Origin: Methanosarcinales archaeon
GTDB taxonomy: Archaea; Halobacteriota; Methanosarcinia; Methanosarcinales; Methanoperedenaceae
Reading direction: 5' to 3'
Assembly: GCA_905339155.1 (NCBI GenBank)
Contig: CAJPFJ010000023.1
Location: 1 to 64,000 of the forward strand
DNA length: 64,000 bases
Shown: one piece after another, positions 35,755 through 43,833 of the stretch
Numbering within the stretch: position 1 is the first letter of the stretch
Layout of the letters: every line of letters starts with the position of its first letter
Translations under genes and position numbers: made by a program
Notes under the pieces: model-generated
Database searches by the model: none
Seen by the model: the letters and a program-made list of their open reading frames with translations, nothing else
Told to the model about the DNA's origin: nothing

Positions 35755-36957
35755 TTAATCACCCCATATCGCTTCTAATATCGTTTCCCGGACTGCCATC
35801 CATGATGGTATCAATCCCGCTGCCAATGCGGCAGCTATCAGGCTTATAGTATTTATCGAGACTTTTTCAGGTACTATCAATAATGAAACATACCCAACCG
35901 GGAATTTCAGTGGATGTTCGATAAACCATGGTTTCAGTATGAAAAACATTATAAATAAACCAATGATCGTCCCGCTTATCGCATAGAACATCGCCTGGAA
36001 GATATAAGATTGAATGATAATATTTTCCTTTATTCCGATTGCCCTGAGTATTCCGATCTGCCTTCTTTTGCTTATTGTATTGACATAAATTATTATAAAA
36101 ATGGTAACACTTGCCACGAATAGTCCGATCACGGCGATCAATAAAGCGATCATATCAAAACTTTTAGTTATGTTTTTTACCATTTCAGCATAGACTGTCC
36201 AGGGTTTTATTTCTTCCTTAATACCCAGTTCCAGGAATTTTTTTATGTAGCTTTCTTCATTTCCAATTTCGCGGGTCTTTATCAGGATAAGTGATGCCTT
36301 ATCATTGAGACCGAGCATGGATTCCATCTCGTTCTGGCTTATGTATGCGAGGTTATTCGACTGCTGGAAATTTACATCAAATACGCCTTTTACACGGTAA
36401 CTCCGTTTAACACCGTTATTGAAAAGTACATCGACAGATTCCCCGATCTTGACTCCACCAAGTGAAAGATGTTCCAGGTCGCCACCATAGCCTCCAGGTA
36501 TCTCTTTTCCAAGTATGATCTCATCAGTGTCCAGCTTGCTCAGGTATTCGCCATCGATCATAAATTCATGTATCGTAGTGACTGTTTTTTCATCATCCGG
36601 ATTGATCGAACGAACAGCCCATGCCCCGCTTTTATCTTTATAGGAAAATGCGGCGCCTATTACGTATTGCGAGGAAGTGCCAGTTACACCCGGAACGCTG
36701 TTTATCTTTTGTTCCAGTGAATGAATGTCGTTGATATATTTTTCATCTTTTTTTGGTTCGAGCGCAATGTTCCCATAGAGAGTATTAATTACCTGGTTGT
36801 TCACCGTGTTTCCCAATCCAAGAAAAATGGAGGCTGTAAATACTAAATTCACAAAGATAAGGGACATAATAAAGATTGTCAAAATCAGAGTGCCTTTATT
36901 ACCTTTTGTAATTGATTTATATGCCAGGAATAATGATAGATTCAAATCAGTTAACAT
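35755..36957 (-). CDS. ABC transporter permease (MacB/FtsX type)
   Basis: 400 residues: an N-terminal membrane helix, an extracytoplasmic domain of about 230 residues (MacB_PCD-like, with VPGVTGTSSQYVIGAAFSYK), then three helices in the last 130 residues (NTISKRRQIGILRAIGIKEN before helix 3). This is the four-helix FtsX plan. With the downstream ATPase it forms an exporter, and the upstream COG1361-type protein is its probable external partner. Confidence 0.9.
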   Translation of the reverse strand: MLTDLNLSLFLAYKSITKGNKGTLILTIFIMSLIFVNLVFTASIFLGLGNTVNNQVINTLYGNIALEPKKDEKYINDIHSLEQKINSVPGVTGTSSQYVIGAAFSYKDKSGAWAVRSINPDDEKTVTTIHEFMIDGEYLSKLDTDEIILGKEIPGGYGGDLEHLSLGGVKIGESVDVLFNNGVKRSYRVKGVFDVNFQQSNNLAYISQNEMESMLGLNDKASLILIKTREIGNEESYIKKFLELGIKEEIKPWTVYAEMVKNITKSFDMIALLIAVIGLFVASVTIFIIIYVNTISKRRQIGILRAIGIKENIIIQSYIFQAMFYAISGTIIGLFIMFFILKPWFIEHPLKFPVGYVSLLIVPEKVSINTISLIAAALAAGLIPSWMAVRETILEAIWGD

Positions 36958-36988
36958 GTACCGCCTTGCCTAACGTATCTGTTGTTGG

Positions 36989-38164
36989 TCATTTCTTCTT
37001 ACTTTTCATGCGGGAAAAGTAAAATATAATTCCAGCCGCAAGTATTACCGCAATAACCGGTATTATCATTCCATTTTTATTTGTATCGCGCACATTTAAA
37101 GTAAGTGCCTGTTTAACTGTATGCCTTCCAAGATCATCTTCAAACTCGATATTGGCATCATACGGGATATCGCCGCTTTCTGCTGCATTGAATGTAAATA
37201 CACCAGGAGCATCATCATCAGGTTTTATCTTTCCAAGAAAGGCAGTTTTTGTTCCACCAAATGGTATGTTGAGGCTTACTTTTGCGGATCTGGCATCTCC
37301 ATTTCCTGAATTTTCTATGCGCATAGTCATTGTAACAGGATCGCCTTTAACCGGATTTTGAGGCTCTGTTTTGATATTTCCAATTGAAAGTTGAGCATTA
37401 CCAAGTATATTCACACCTACAAAACTCTGGGAACTCTGGTTTTTTCCGGTTTCATCCTTATAGTCCATCTTTATCGGGATCGAGTACGAAGAAATTACAG
37501 TTTTATCTTTAACAAGGAGACGAAAGCTTAACTGGATATACTCATCCGGCCGGAGTAATTTTATGATCTTTGTGTCGGCATCTGCAGGAACGAATGGCAG
37601 GCCGGATGTTGATGCACCGATCTCTACTTCACGCGCTATACCCGACCCAGCATTTGAGAGTAAAAATGTAATGTTGAACATATCCTTAGGGCTTATGAAT
37701 TCAGGTTCGATCGTAATATTGGATATTGCAAGCTGGGGCGTTCCCTGCACATTGATCTTAAATGTTTTATTAATTTCACGCGGCTGATCATTGCTCAACC
37801 AGCGCGCCATGAACTCAATTTCATAAATACCTGAAAAAGCTCGAGGATCAATATGAAGAAGATAAGTTTCAGCCACAGTGCCGTATTCAATAATAGTCCC
37901 TTCATTGATAACCCTATCATTTTCATTTTTAAGGATGATCGATGGATCAGGATTTAAGGTTAGAATAACGGTATTTGCCTCGACGTTCCCATTTGCAAGT
38001 GTGACCGAAAGCATAAGATCCTGGCCAGGTTCGACAGGTTGGGGCGAGAGTTTACCTAACACCAGATCAAGTTCGGCATTGGCAGGAGCTATCAACAAAA
38101 GGATTACAGCGACTGCGAACAGGATTGATCTTTTAATACAGGATATATTTGATTTATTATTCAT
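36989..38164 (-). CDS. Exported COG1361/CARDB-like protein with C-terminal anchor, ABC-associated
   Basis: A signal peptide ([18 protein letters not shown]) is followed by three beta-sandwich segments, each with the N-x-G-x-G/A pattern of CARDB domains ([35 protein letters not shown]), and a C-terminal helix and KSKKK tail. It is 391 residues long and resembles in plan the protein linked to the RND halves, although the transporters are unrelated. Its start overlaps the stop of a TetR remnant (ATGA). An AAGGAG 12 bases upstream is inside that remnant. It is the first intact gene of the ABC operon. Confidence 0.85.
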   Translation of the reverse strand: MNNKSNISCIKRSILFAVAVILLLIAPANAELDLVLGKLSPQPVEPGQDLMLSVTLANGNVEANTVILTLNPDPSIILKNENDRVINEGTIIEYGTVAETYLLHIDPRAFSGIYEIEFMARWLSNDQPREINKTFKINVQGTPQLAISNITIEPEFISPKDMFNITFLLSNAGSGIAREVEIGASTSGLPFVPADADTKIIKLLRPDEYIQLSFRLLVKDKTVISSYSIPIKMDYKDETGKNQSSQSFVGVNILGNAQLSIGNIKTEPQNPVKGDPVTMTMRIENSGNGDARSAKVSLNIPFGGTKTAFLGKIKPDDDAPGVFTFNAAESGDIPYDANIEFEDDLGRHTVKQALTLNVRDTNKNGMIIPVIAVILAAGIIFYFSRMKSKKK

Positions 38165-38280
38165 AGTATGATGATTCTCCTTGCTAATTCTGCAATTTTT
38201 CTAGTCCTTGCACCCTCAAATCCATCCTCAGCGAACACTTTCATAGCTGCATTCAAGATTCTTTGCTCAGTTATATTCAT
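38161..38280 (-). pseudogene. Truncated TetR-family repressor (N-terminal DNA-binding fragment)
   Basis: The 39-codon frame encodes [20 protein letters not shown] followed by [10 protein letters not shown], a plain TetR helix-turn-helix start. It then runs into RRIIIL and a stop just where the recognition helix and the 150-residue ligand domain should follow. The stop overlaps the start of the exported COG1361-type gene. A TATA box ACATATATATG (about 38304-38313) would place the transcript start at about 38283, close to the ATG at 38280. An earlier ATG at 38292 is also in frame. The remnant and its operator suggest that a once-regulated exporter operon lost its repressor by deletion. Confidence 0.7.
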
Positions 38281-38282
38281 CA

Positions 38283-38306
38283 ATGCAAGCATGTACTTGC
38301 TTGCAT
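38283..38306. promoter_or_regulatory. 24-bp perfect palindrome, probable TetR operator
   Basis: Nine-base arms ATGCAAGCA and TGCTTGCAT are separated by TGTACT. The site overlaps the edge of the TATA box and the predicted transcript start of the TetR remnant and ABC exporter operon, where a repressor would act. Confidence 0.7.
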
Positions 38307-38328
38307 ATATATGTTTCGCAACTATATT

Positions 38329-39681
38329 TCAAGTACTGTTTACCTTTATTATGCTTATTAAAATAAGATCATACGCGATCAACAATCCTCCCGCAAAGGC
38401 GATCAACCCGCCAATTAATCGCCATTCAAAATACGGTAATAGAGTATTCTGGACGCTCATAAAACTCAAACCCTCGACCCTTTGCTGGTATACCTGGATG
38501 ATACCTGCGATCAACAATGCGATTATCATATTCATAAAACCAATAACAAGAAGCCAGAATCCAATTTTTCCCCTGTACTGTGAAAAATTCCATCTTCCTG
38601 ATATTTCCGGGATTGCAAGATACGCAATTCCAATAACGAGTAATAGATATGTGCCGGGAGTAGCAAAATGAGCATGTGAAGACGTAATCTGGGTTCCGTG
38701 CGTGAAGAAATTGATCTGCGGCAAAGTATGGATAAAGCCCCACAATCCTGCTCCGACAAAGTTCCCGATCGTAGCTCCAATTATCATGTAAAGCACAACT
38801 TTGTTCGGGATAGGTTTTTTGTTCTCTTTCAGGTCTATATATGCCGACCAGACCATAAGGAAAAGAGGAACAGGTTCAAGCGCGCTAAAAAGTCCGCCAA
38901 GAAAAATCCAGAAGTCAGGAGTCCCGATCCAGTAATAATGATGACCCTGCCCGATTATTCCTGTAAGAAGAATGAGTGCCACTTCAATTGCCAGGTATTT
39001 TTCAATTATTTCACGGCGCACCTGCGTCATTGCCAGGAGAATAAGCGCTATTACCCCTGCTGCTATCAATTCAAATGAAGCCTCAACCCAGTAATGAACT
39101 ACCCACCACCTGAAATATTCAGCAGCTACAATGCTGTCAAACCATATTTCACCAGGAACATACATTAATATCGAGCCTATTGCGCCGGCAGCAAGGACAA
39201 GAATGGGTGAACTTAATTTGTTCTTGCTTTCAAGGATCGTAGCGAGCACATTGTAAACAACGCTTAAAAGTCCAACTGTGAGAAGGATATCCCATAATCT
39301 TCCAGCTTCCAGGTATTCTCTTCCTTCTACCAGCCACCAATTTCTTCCTGTGAAGAAAATCTCAGAGAAGATGATTCCGATTCCAATAAGAAGAAGGAAC
39401 CAGAACTGAATATCGATCAAATGCGGATGCAATATGTCTCGCCCGGCCTCAACCGGAAGCAGATAATACAGGCCGCCAATAAATCCAAGAAGCAGCCAGA
39501 GTACCATTAAATTGAGATGCAGCGCTTTTAAAATATCAAATGTCAAAGGCAAATTTGTTGAAGAGTCTCTTGCAAGGAACATAACGCTCATCACAAGACC
39601 AAGCAGCATCTGGACAATAAATAGCAGGATAGCGGCAATGAAGTATTTCCTTGTTTTTATTTTTGATGGATATTCACTCAT
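38329..39681 (-). CDS. norB: Nitric oxide reductase large subunit, cNOR type
   Basis: 450 residues, twelve membrane helices, haem-copper oxidase superfamily. Every metal ligand of cNOR is present: haem b H55 and H338, haem b3 H336, FeB H196, H247 and H248, with glutamates E200, E204 and E269. Most sit at a constant offset of 11 from the Pseudomonas aeruginosa numbering as I recall it. Motifs are HYWVEASFELI, GHHYYWIG, FSALEPVPLF and SSHAHFA. It reduces NO to N2O. Start ATG 39681 lies four bases after norC; longer in-frame starts fall inside norC. There is no quinol-type N-terminal extension, so electrons should come from NorC. Confidence 0.93.
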   Translation of the reverse strand: MSEYPSKIKTRKYFIAAILLFIVQMLLGLVMSVMFLARDSSTNLPLTFDILKALHLNLMVLWLLLGFIGGLYYLLPVEAGRDILHPHLIDIQFWFLLLIGIGIIFSEIFFTGRNWWLVEGREYLEAGRLWDILLTVGLLSVVYNVLATILESKNKLSSPILVLAAGAIGSILMYVPGEIWFDSIVAAEYFRWWVVHYWVEASFELIAAGVIALILLAMTQVRREIIEKYLAIEVALILLTGIIGQGHHYYWIGTPDFWIFLGGLFSALEPVPLFLMVWSAYIDLKENKKPIPNKVVLYMIIGATIGNFVGAGLWGFIHTLPQINFFTHGTQITSSHAHFATPGTYLLLVIGIAYLAIPEISGRWNFSQYRGKIGFWLLVIGFMNMIIALLIAGIIQVYQQRVEGLSFMSVQNTLLPYFEWRLIGGLIAFAGGLLIAYDLILISIIKVNST

Positions 39682-39685
39682 TATC

Positions 39686-40267
39686 TCAAGCCTCCCCGTC
39701 ATTTTTCTTATTCTCATAAGCAAGAATAATCGCAAATATCAGCAAGTTTATAAATACAATCCCTGACAATGCCTGCCAGATATCCGAAATAGCCAGTTTT
39801 TTTGCAGACGTACTGTCCGGATTACCGTCCCTCTCCCATGAACCAGCGCCAGGCCAGCCGTTGGTATCAAGCATATTTGTATATTTCAAAAAAGCGGTTA
39901 TCCTGTAAGCGTCATCTTCTTTCATGCCTCGATCAAGCATGTGCGGCATACCCTTTGCGGGTGCACCTGAAAGAATAAAATTGGAAAGCGCTGCATCATT
40001 TTCTCCTATTCTTTTATGAACCGTCGTCAGGTCAGGTGCGAAATATGCCCCATTCCCTACGATGGTATGGCAGCCCATGCACTGGTATTGCTCGAAGGCT
40101 TTCTTTCCTTCAACTGCATTGTATTCTTTTTGATCAAAATTCACACTTACAGATAAAGAATCGGGATTCCTATTGGCAAAATCCGTGTAGAATGAGATTA
40201 TGCTAAACGGGATCATAAGAATTGCAGGGATAAGAAGCCCGATCAATATGAGCCGATTATTGTTCAT
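39686..40267 (-). CDS. norC: Nitric oxide reductase cytochrome c subunit
   Basis: 193 residues with an N-terminal membrane anchor (residues 6-27), one haem c site C63-M-G-C66-H67, and the family end MLDTNGWPGAG. MPHM supplies a candidate axial methionine. Unlike usual NorC of about 150 residues, a second membrane helix follows at the C-terminus (about 164-186, IVFINLLIFAIILAYE). It carries electrons to NorB. It overlaps the di-haem cytochrome gene by four bases, and norB follows after four bases. Confidence 0.9.
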   Translation of the reverse strand: MNNNRLILIGLLIPAILMIPFSIISFYTDFANRNPDSLSVSVNFDQKEYNAVEGKKAFEQYQCMGCHTIVGNGAYFAPDLTTVHKRIGENDAALSNFILSGAPAKGMPHMLDRGMKEDDAYRITAFLKYTNMLDTNGWPGAGSWERDGNPDSTSAKKLAISDIWQALSGIVFINLLIFAIILAYENKKNDGEA

Positions 40268-41019
40268 CTTTCTTTAAGCCCCCTTATAAAAAGATATAAT
40301 ATAAAAATCGCCAATCCTGCTGAAACAAAAATTATTGCAACGCCGCCTGTTGTATTATGCCATTCCTTTCCAGGGGATTGAGGTCTGGTTGGCGCGGGAA
40401 TAGGCGCTGTGAGCTCATAATCACTGAACTGGAATGTGAATACATATTTTACGGCATCCCAGCGTTCATTTTCTGTCAGGTCGCTCTTCCATGAGCGCAT
40501 GGCTGTCCCGGAGACGCCCTGGGTTAAACGATCAAAAAAAATGGATGGCTGCTTTACTGCCATCTGGCTCAAATTCGTAAAATCAAAAGCTCCGGGCAGA
40601 CCATCTCCTTTAATACCATGGCATCCCGCACAGTTCTTCCCAAAGACCATTTTCCCTTTTTCTGCTGACTGCCTGTCGATCCAGAAAGTCCAGAGATATG
40701 CTATGACATCCCATCGGTCTTTCTTTGGAAGTCTGCTAAAAGATGGCATAGCGCTTCCTGAAATCCCATTTGTTATCGAATCAAAAAATACTGATGAATT
40801 GGATTTGATCATCTTTTCGCTGCTTGTGAAATTGAAAGGAGAAGTTGATCCATCACCTTTTTCACCATGGCATCCTGCGCAGTTCGAGAGATATATTTTT
40901 TTTCCGGATTCAATCGAAGATCGCTCATCTGGATAGTAGATAGCTGAGGCACTTGCCGAAGATATCATTATACATAAACTTATTAAAATAAAATATATTT
41001 TCCAATTGATTGAACCCAT
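40264..41019 (-). CDS. Membrane-anchored di-haem cytochrome c
   Basis: A signal peptide (cut near SASA) leads two tandem cytochrome c domains of about 80 residues, each with CAGCH (C47-C50-H51 and C130-C133-H134) and a later methionine (M91 in SAMPSF, M174 in GTAMRSW). The domains are alike: FFDSITNGISGSAM against FFDRLTQGVSGTAM, so the gene arose by internal duplication. A C-terminal helix (GVAIIFVSAGLAIFILYLF) anchors it outside the membrane. It heads the nor operon and is the likely electron donor or relay to NorC. Confidence 0.88.
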   Translation of the reverse strand: MGSINWKIYFILISLCIMISSASASAIYYPDERSSIESGKKIYLSNCAGCHGEKGDGSTSPFNFTSSEKMIKSNSSVFFDSITNGISGSAMPSFSRLPKKDRWDVIAYLWTFWIDRQSAEKGKMVFGKNCAGCHGIKGDGLPGAFDFTNLSQMAVKQPSIFFDRLTQGVSGTAMRSWKSDLTENERWDAVKYVFTFQFSDYELTAPIPAPTRPQSPGKEWHNTTGGVAIIFVSAGLAIFILYLFIRGLKER

Positions 41020-41061
41020 AAGAACCCCTGCACAATCCTCTATGCAATAGATTATTATGAG

Positions 41062-41075
41062 AAGTATTAATACTT
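41062..41075. promoter_or_regulatory. 14-bp palindrome in divergent promoter region of nor operon
   Basis: AAGTATTAATACTT is perfectly symmetrical and contains a TATA-like core. It lies about 45 bases from each divergent start codon (cytochrome at 41019, Rsm22-like gene at 41122). It may be a TATA element shared by both directions or an operator. Confidence 0.4.
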
Positions 41076-41121
41076 TCTACTCTATCTGGTGTTTGTTTGG
41101 CCAGAATAAATTGAGAAACCA

Positions 41122-42600
41122 ATGACTCATGAAATCTTATCCCTTGCAAAATATCTTGCCGCCTCCAGAAGCGAGTTTTCGCTTTCGGAGATGAACCAGT
41201 ACCTTAGCAAGAGATATGATGAAAAAGATCTTCATGCTATCCTTAAACCGCATTTCTATGATCTGGACATTTTTTGCAGCAGAGATCATAAATGTACAAA
41301 GCTTGTGAAAAGCCCGCTGCCTGCCGATGAAATCGTAATAAGGGAGCTTGAGGCACAGCTGAAGAATCCGGGATTGCCTCTTCGCATGGAAAGATTGATC
41401 GAAGCCTATATAGAAAAATCCTGTGGCAAGAACTGGAACAAAGGCGAAACTGCGACGTATATCCGCGAGAATATCATGAAGCAAAAAGAGGAATACTGGA
41501 AAGGGAAAGAAGAATCCCATTACCCCGGAATAAGGATTATATCCTATCTGCTCTATCATTTTCCGGTATATTTCTGCCAGTACCAGTACCTTTTGCTTGA
41601 ATTATTCAAGGGTGGAGTGCTTATGAACAAAATGAGGATTATTGACGTTGGATCAGGTCCTGGAACGGTAACACTCAGTACACTTGATTTCTTAAGGAAA
41701 CTCCAGGATATTTATTCCAGGAATAAAATGGATATTAAACTCAATATCAGGATAGGTTCAATAGAACATGAGCATGAAAACATTAAGTGTTATAAAGAAC
41801 TCACCTCTGGCTTCCTCTCAAGCGGCGGCTCAAATATAACAATTGAAGAGCCTGTACAATCTCCTGTTGAAACAGCGCCTGTTCCCGATGATTGTGATCT
41901 TATCATATTCTCAAATGTCTTAGCCGAGTTAAGATCTCTACCTCATGAACGCGCCGATGTTGTTGAAAGAATTGCTTCATCGAGCAAAAATCCTACTCTG
42001 ATCATCATAGAACCGGCTGATCTTGATAATTCAAAGGCGCTTCGCCTTAGCCAGCATTCTTTGATAAAAAAAGGATATAATGTCTATAGTCCCTGCTCTT
42101 TCATATGGGGAAGATTATGCAGCGGTTTTAATTGCTGGAGTTTCCAGGAACCAGGGAATATCAGGGTGCCCGGTTTCATGGAAAAGATCGCAGATACTGT
42201 GGATTCTTACAGATATTTGAACACGGATATGAAATTTTCATCCGTCATATTAAGGAGAGATGGACTTACAAAACACGCTTATCGTGCAAAGGGAAAATTC
42301 ATGGCTCTAATAAATCTTAAAAAACATATCAAGAAACACATAAATGTTGCAGTATCGGTCATGTCCGGAAATCTTGGCGATGAGAATACTTTTGTGTTCA
42401 AGATATGCGACGGCACTAATTCAACCCCATGCTATGCGGTAATGCCTGTATACCATATGAATGAAATCAATAGGGCGCTTATTGATACGGGTTACGGGGA
42501 TATTGTTGAGATATCCGGCGCTCTCGTACGCGAGAACCTGGAACAATTATCTTTTAATCTTTTTGTCACCCGGAATACAATCGTCAATATTGTGGGTTAG
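41122..42600 (+). CDS. Rsm22/METTL17-like ribosome-associated methyltransferase with C-terminal OB domain
   Basis: The SAM-binding motif IIDVGSGPGT is at residues 173-182. The cysteine cluster SPCSFIWGRLCSGFNCWSF (C325, C333, C338) matches the region of mitochondrial Rsm22/METTL17 that binds a 4Fe-4S cluster. Here the usual PCPH is changed to PCSF. An N-terminal helical part of about 130 residues precedes it. The last 90 residues (ENTFVFKICDGTNSTPCYAV and following) look like an added OB fold for nucleic acid binding. It probably assists small-subunit ribosome assembly; methyltransfer itself is uncertain in this family. Confidence 0.78.
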   Translation: MTHEILSLAKYLAASRSEFSLSEMNQYLSKRYDEKDLHAILKPHFYDLDIFCSRDHKCTKLVKSPLPADEIVIRELEAQLKNPGLPLRMERLIEAYIEKSCGKNWNKGETATYIRENIMKQKEEYWKGKEESHYPGIRIISYLLYHFPVYFCQYQYLLLELFKGGVLMNKMRIIDVGSGPGTVTLSTLDFLRKLQDIYSRNKMDIKLNIRIGSIEHEHENIKCYKELTSGFLSSGGSNITIEEPVQSPVETAPVPDDCDLIIFSNVLAELRSLPHERADVVERIASSSKNPTLIIIEPADLDNSKALRLSQHSLIKKGYNVYSPCSFIWGRLCSGFNCWSFQEPGNIRVPGFMEKIADTVDSYRYLNTDMKFSSVILRRDGLTKHAYRAKGKFMALINLKKHIKKHINVAVSVMSGNLGDENTFVFKICDGTNSTPCYAVMPVYHMNEINRALIDTGYGDIVEISGALVRENLEQLSFNLFVTRNTIVNIVG

Positions 42601-42605
42601 TCCTT

Positions 42606-43001
42606 TTACCGAAGCATTTTTAATATCTTTAATCCCTGTTCGATGCATTCCATTTTATCCTTTATCCTTTCGAGTTCCGCCTCGTTTTCAAGACTTGCTG
42701 CAAGCTCACGAATTTTATTTGTGATTATGTCGTTGATCTGTGATATATCGACTGACTGTGGCGACATCTGGAGAGATTGGCTCTTCTTTTGCTGTTCCAT
42801 CTGTTTTTGTTCCGTTTTTCCTGTTTCCTGCGGCTCAATAATTTGCCTTTTTTCCTGGAAATCACATACCGGACAAACAACTTTTCCATGATACCGAAAC
42901 ATTGGAGCTCCACACTCATGGTGTGTTGCCAGCATTGTCCCTCCTTTTTCAAGGAGTTTTGTTATTTTTTGGATATTATCATCTGAATTTTTGCCAACCA
43001 T
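42606..43001 (-). CDS. Zinc-ribbon protein of the ZNRD2/SSSCA1 (autoantigen p27) family
   Basis: The core ITKLLEKGGTMLATHHECGA followed by PMFRYHGKVVCPVC matches the family signature. The first zinc-binding pair has a histidine where most members have cysteine (HHEC). A variable glutamine-rich linker and a helical C-terminus (LENEAELERIKDKMECIEQG) follow. ATG 43001 is chosen because GGTGA lies four bases upstream; a TTG at 43028 is the alternative. The archaeal role is unknown. Confidence 0.82.
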   Translation of the reverse strand: MVGKNSDDNIQKITKLLEKGGTMLATHHECGAPMFRYHGKVVCPVCDFQEKRQIIEPQETGKTEQKQMEQQKKSQSLQMSPQSVDISQINDIITNKIRELAASLENEAELERIKDKMECIEQGLKILKMLR

Positions 43002-43078
43002 AATGTCACCGAAAGTCTTTTCAAGCAATAATTTTAATTACAGCTTTTGTTTCATATTTATACCACGTGGTGATAACT

Positions 43079-43348
43079 GTGTCGGAAAATCCTAGTGAAA
43101 TCATAAAACAATGTACTGATGTGCTTGAAAGGATAATCAATGATGATTCTGTCCCAAGAAACATCAGACGTCTGGCAGATAACATGAAAACTGTTCTCTC
43201 TAATGAAAAACAACCATTGTCAAAAAGAGCCGCTATGGTAATGTCAAATCTTGATGATATGGGGAATGATCCAAATATTCCAATACATACAAGAACTTTA
43301 ATATGGGGATTATCAAGTAAGTTGGAATCAATTCCTGTTGATCGATAA
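43079..43348 (+). CDS. UPF0147 family protein
   Basis: The helical 89-residue protein contains DDSVPRNIRRLADNMKTVLS and SNLDDMGNDPNIPIHTRTLI, the conserved core of UPF0147, found throughout the Euryarchaeota. The GTG at 43079 is chosen because GGTGAT, complementary to the 16S rRNA tail, ends four bases before it. The GTG at 43067 has nothing comparable. The function is not known. Confidence 0.85.
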   Translation: MSENPSEIIKQCTDVLERIINDDSVPRNIRRLADNMKTVLSNEKQPLSKRAAMVMSNLDDMGNDPNIPIHTRTLIWGLSSKLESIPVDR

Positions 43349-43389
43349 GTCAATCTTTATAATTTATGATATTTTTTTGAATTCTACCT

Positions 43390-43412
43390 ACCCTATTGTT
43401 TCCACTGGAGAT
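43390..43412 (-). repeat. ORB element 1 (inverted)
   Basis: On the minus strand it reads CTCCAGTGGAAAC, then AATA and GGGT. It has the most complete dyad core together with ORB 3 and faces the AT-rich segment from the left. Confidence 0.85.
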
Positions 43413-43590
43413 TTAAGAAATTAGGATAGGCTGTTTCGCTTTTTGGTTATCCGGTTTATAATATTTTTAATTATATAACTGATGTAAGTATATTTTGGAA
43501 AAACAGAAATATTTATATATAGTTAGGTCATAACTGAGTCACATCCGTTTTTTAAATTTTAAAAAAAATACTCGCAATCAGTTTTTTAAA

Positions 43591-43613
43591 ATCTCCACAC
43601 GAAATAAGGGGGT
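43591..43613 (+). repeat. ORB element 2
   Basis: CTCCACACGAAAT, then AAG and GGGGT. The dyad half differs (CAC for GTG) but spacing and G-run agree with the other copies. Confidence 0.75.
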
Positions 43614-43624
43614 GGGTTTACATG

Positions 43625-43647
43625 TTCTCCAGTGGAAACACTGGGGT
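43625..43647 (+). repeat. ORB element 3
   Basis: CTCCAGTGGAAAC, then ACT and GGGGT. This is the same 13-base core as ORB 1 in the opposite orientation. Confidence 0.88.
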
Positions 43648-43753
43648 GTTCTGGATAAAATTTTATCTGTCTCGTTGACATTATGATTTTCATTATTGGT
43701 GAAACGATACACTACGGCATCTTTTTTGTATACATGTCTTTGCATGTATTAGC

Positions 43754-43776
43754 AATTCCAATCGAAATAAAGGGGT
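43754..43776 (+). repeat. ORB element 4
   Basis: TTCCAATCGAAAT, then AAA and GGGGT. It is the weakest core, 58 bases before the orc1/cdc6 start codon, so it may also regulate that gene. Confidence 0.7.
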
Positions 43777-43833
43777 CTTCACCATTAATCTTAATACGTA
43801 TCCTTCCATTGGAGTAATCTAGGAGGTCAAAGG

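Larger units (their letters stand above)
43349..43833. other. Replication origin (oriC) with ORB elements next to orc1/cdc6
   Basis: A 485-base gene-free stretch directly upstream of orc1/cdc6. It contains four 23-base origin recognition boxes: one facing left at 43390-43412 and three facing right at 43591-43613, 43625-43647 and 43754-43776. Each has TCCA, GAAA and a final GGGT or GGGGT (copy 1 has GGGT). Between the inverted and direct boxes lies an AT-rich segment (about 43440-43590) suited to be the unwinding element. The arrangement matches established archaeal origins. Confidence 0.88.

Noticed and set aside
38329-39681. Cytochrome c oxidase or NO dismutase instead of NO reductase
   Set aside because: The three FeB histidines are accompanied by the cNOR glutamates (E200, E204, E269). 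The His-Tyr crosslink motif of oxidases is absent, the length equals cNOR, and a norC gene precedes it. NO dismutases usually show a quinol-type fusion, not a separate cytochrome subunit.
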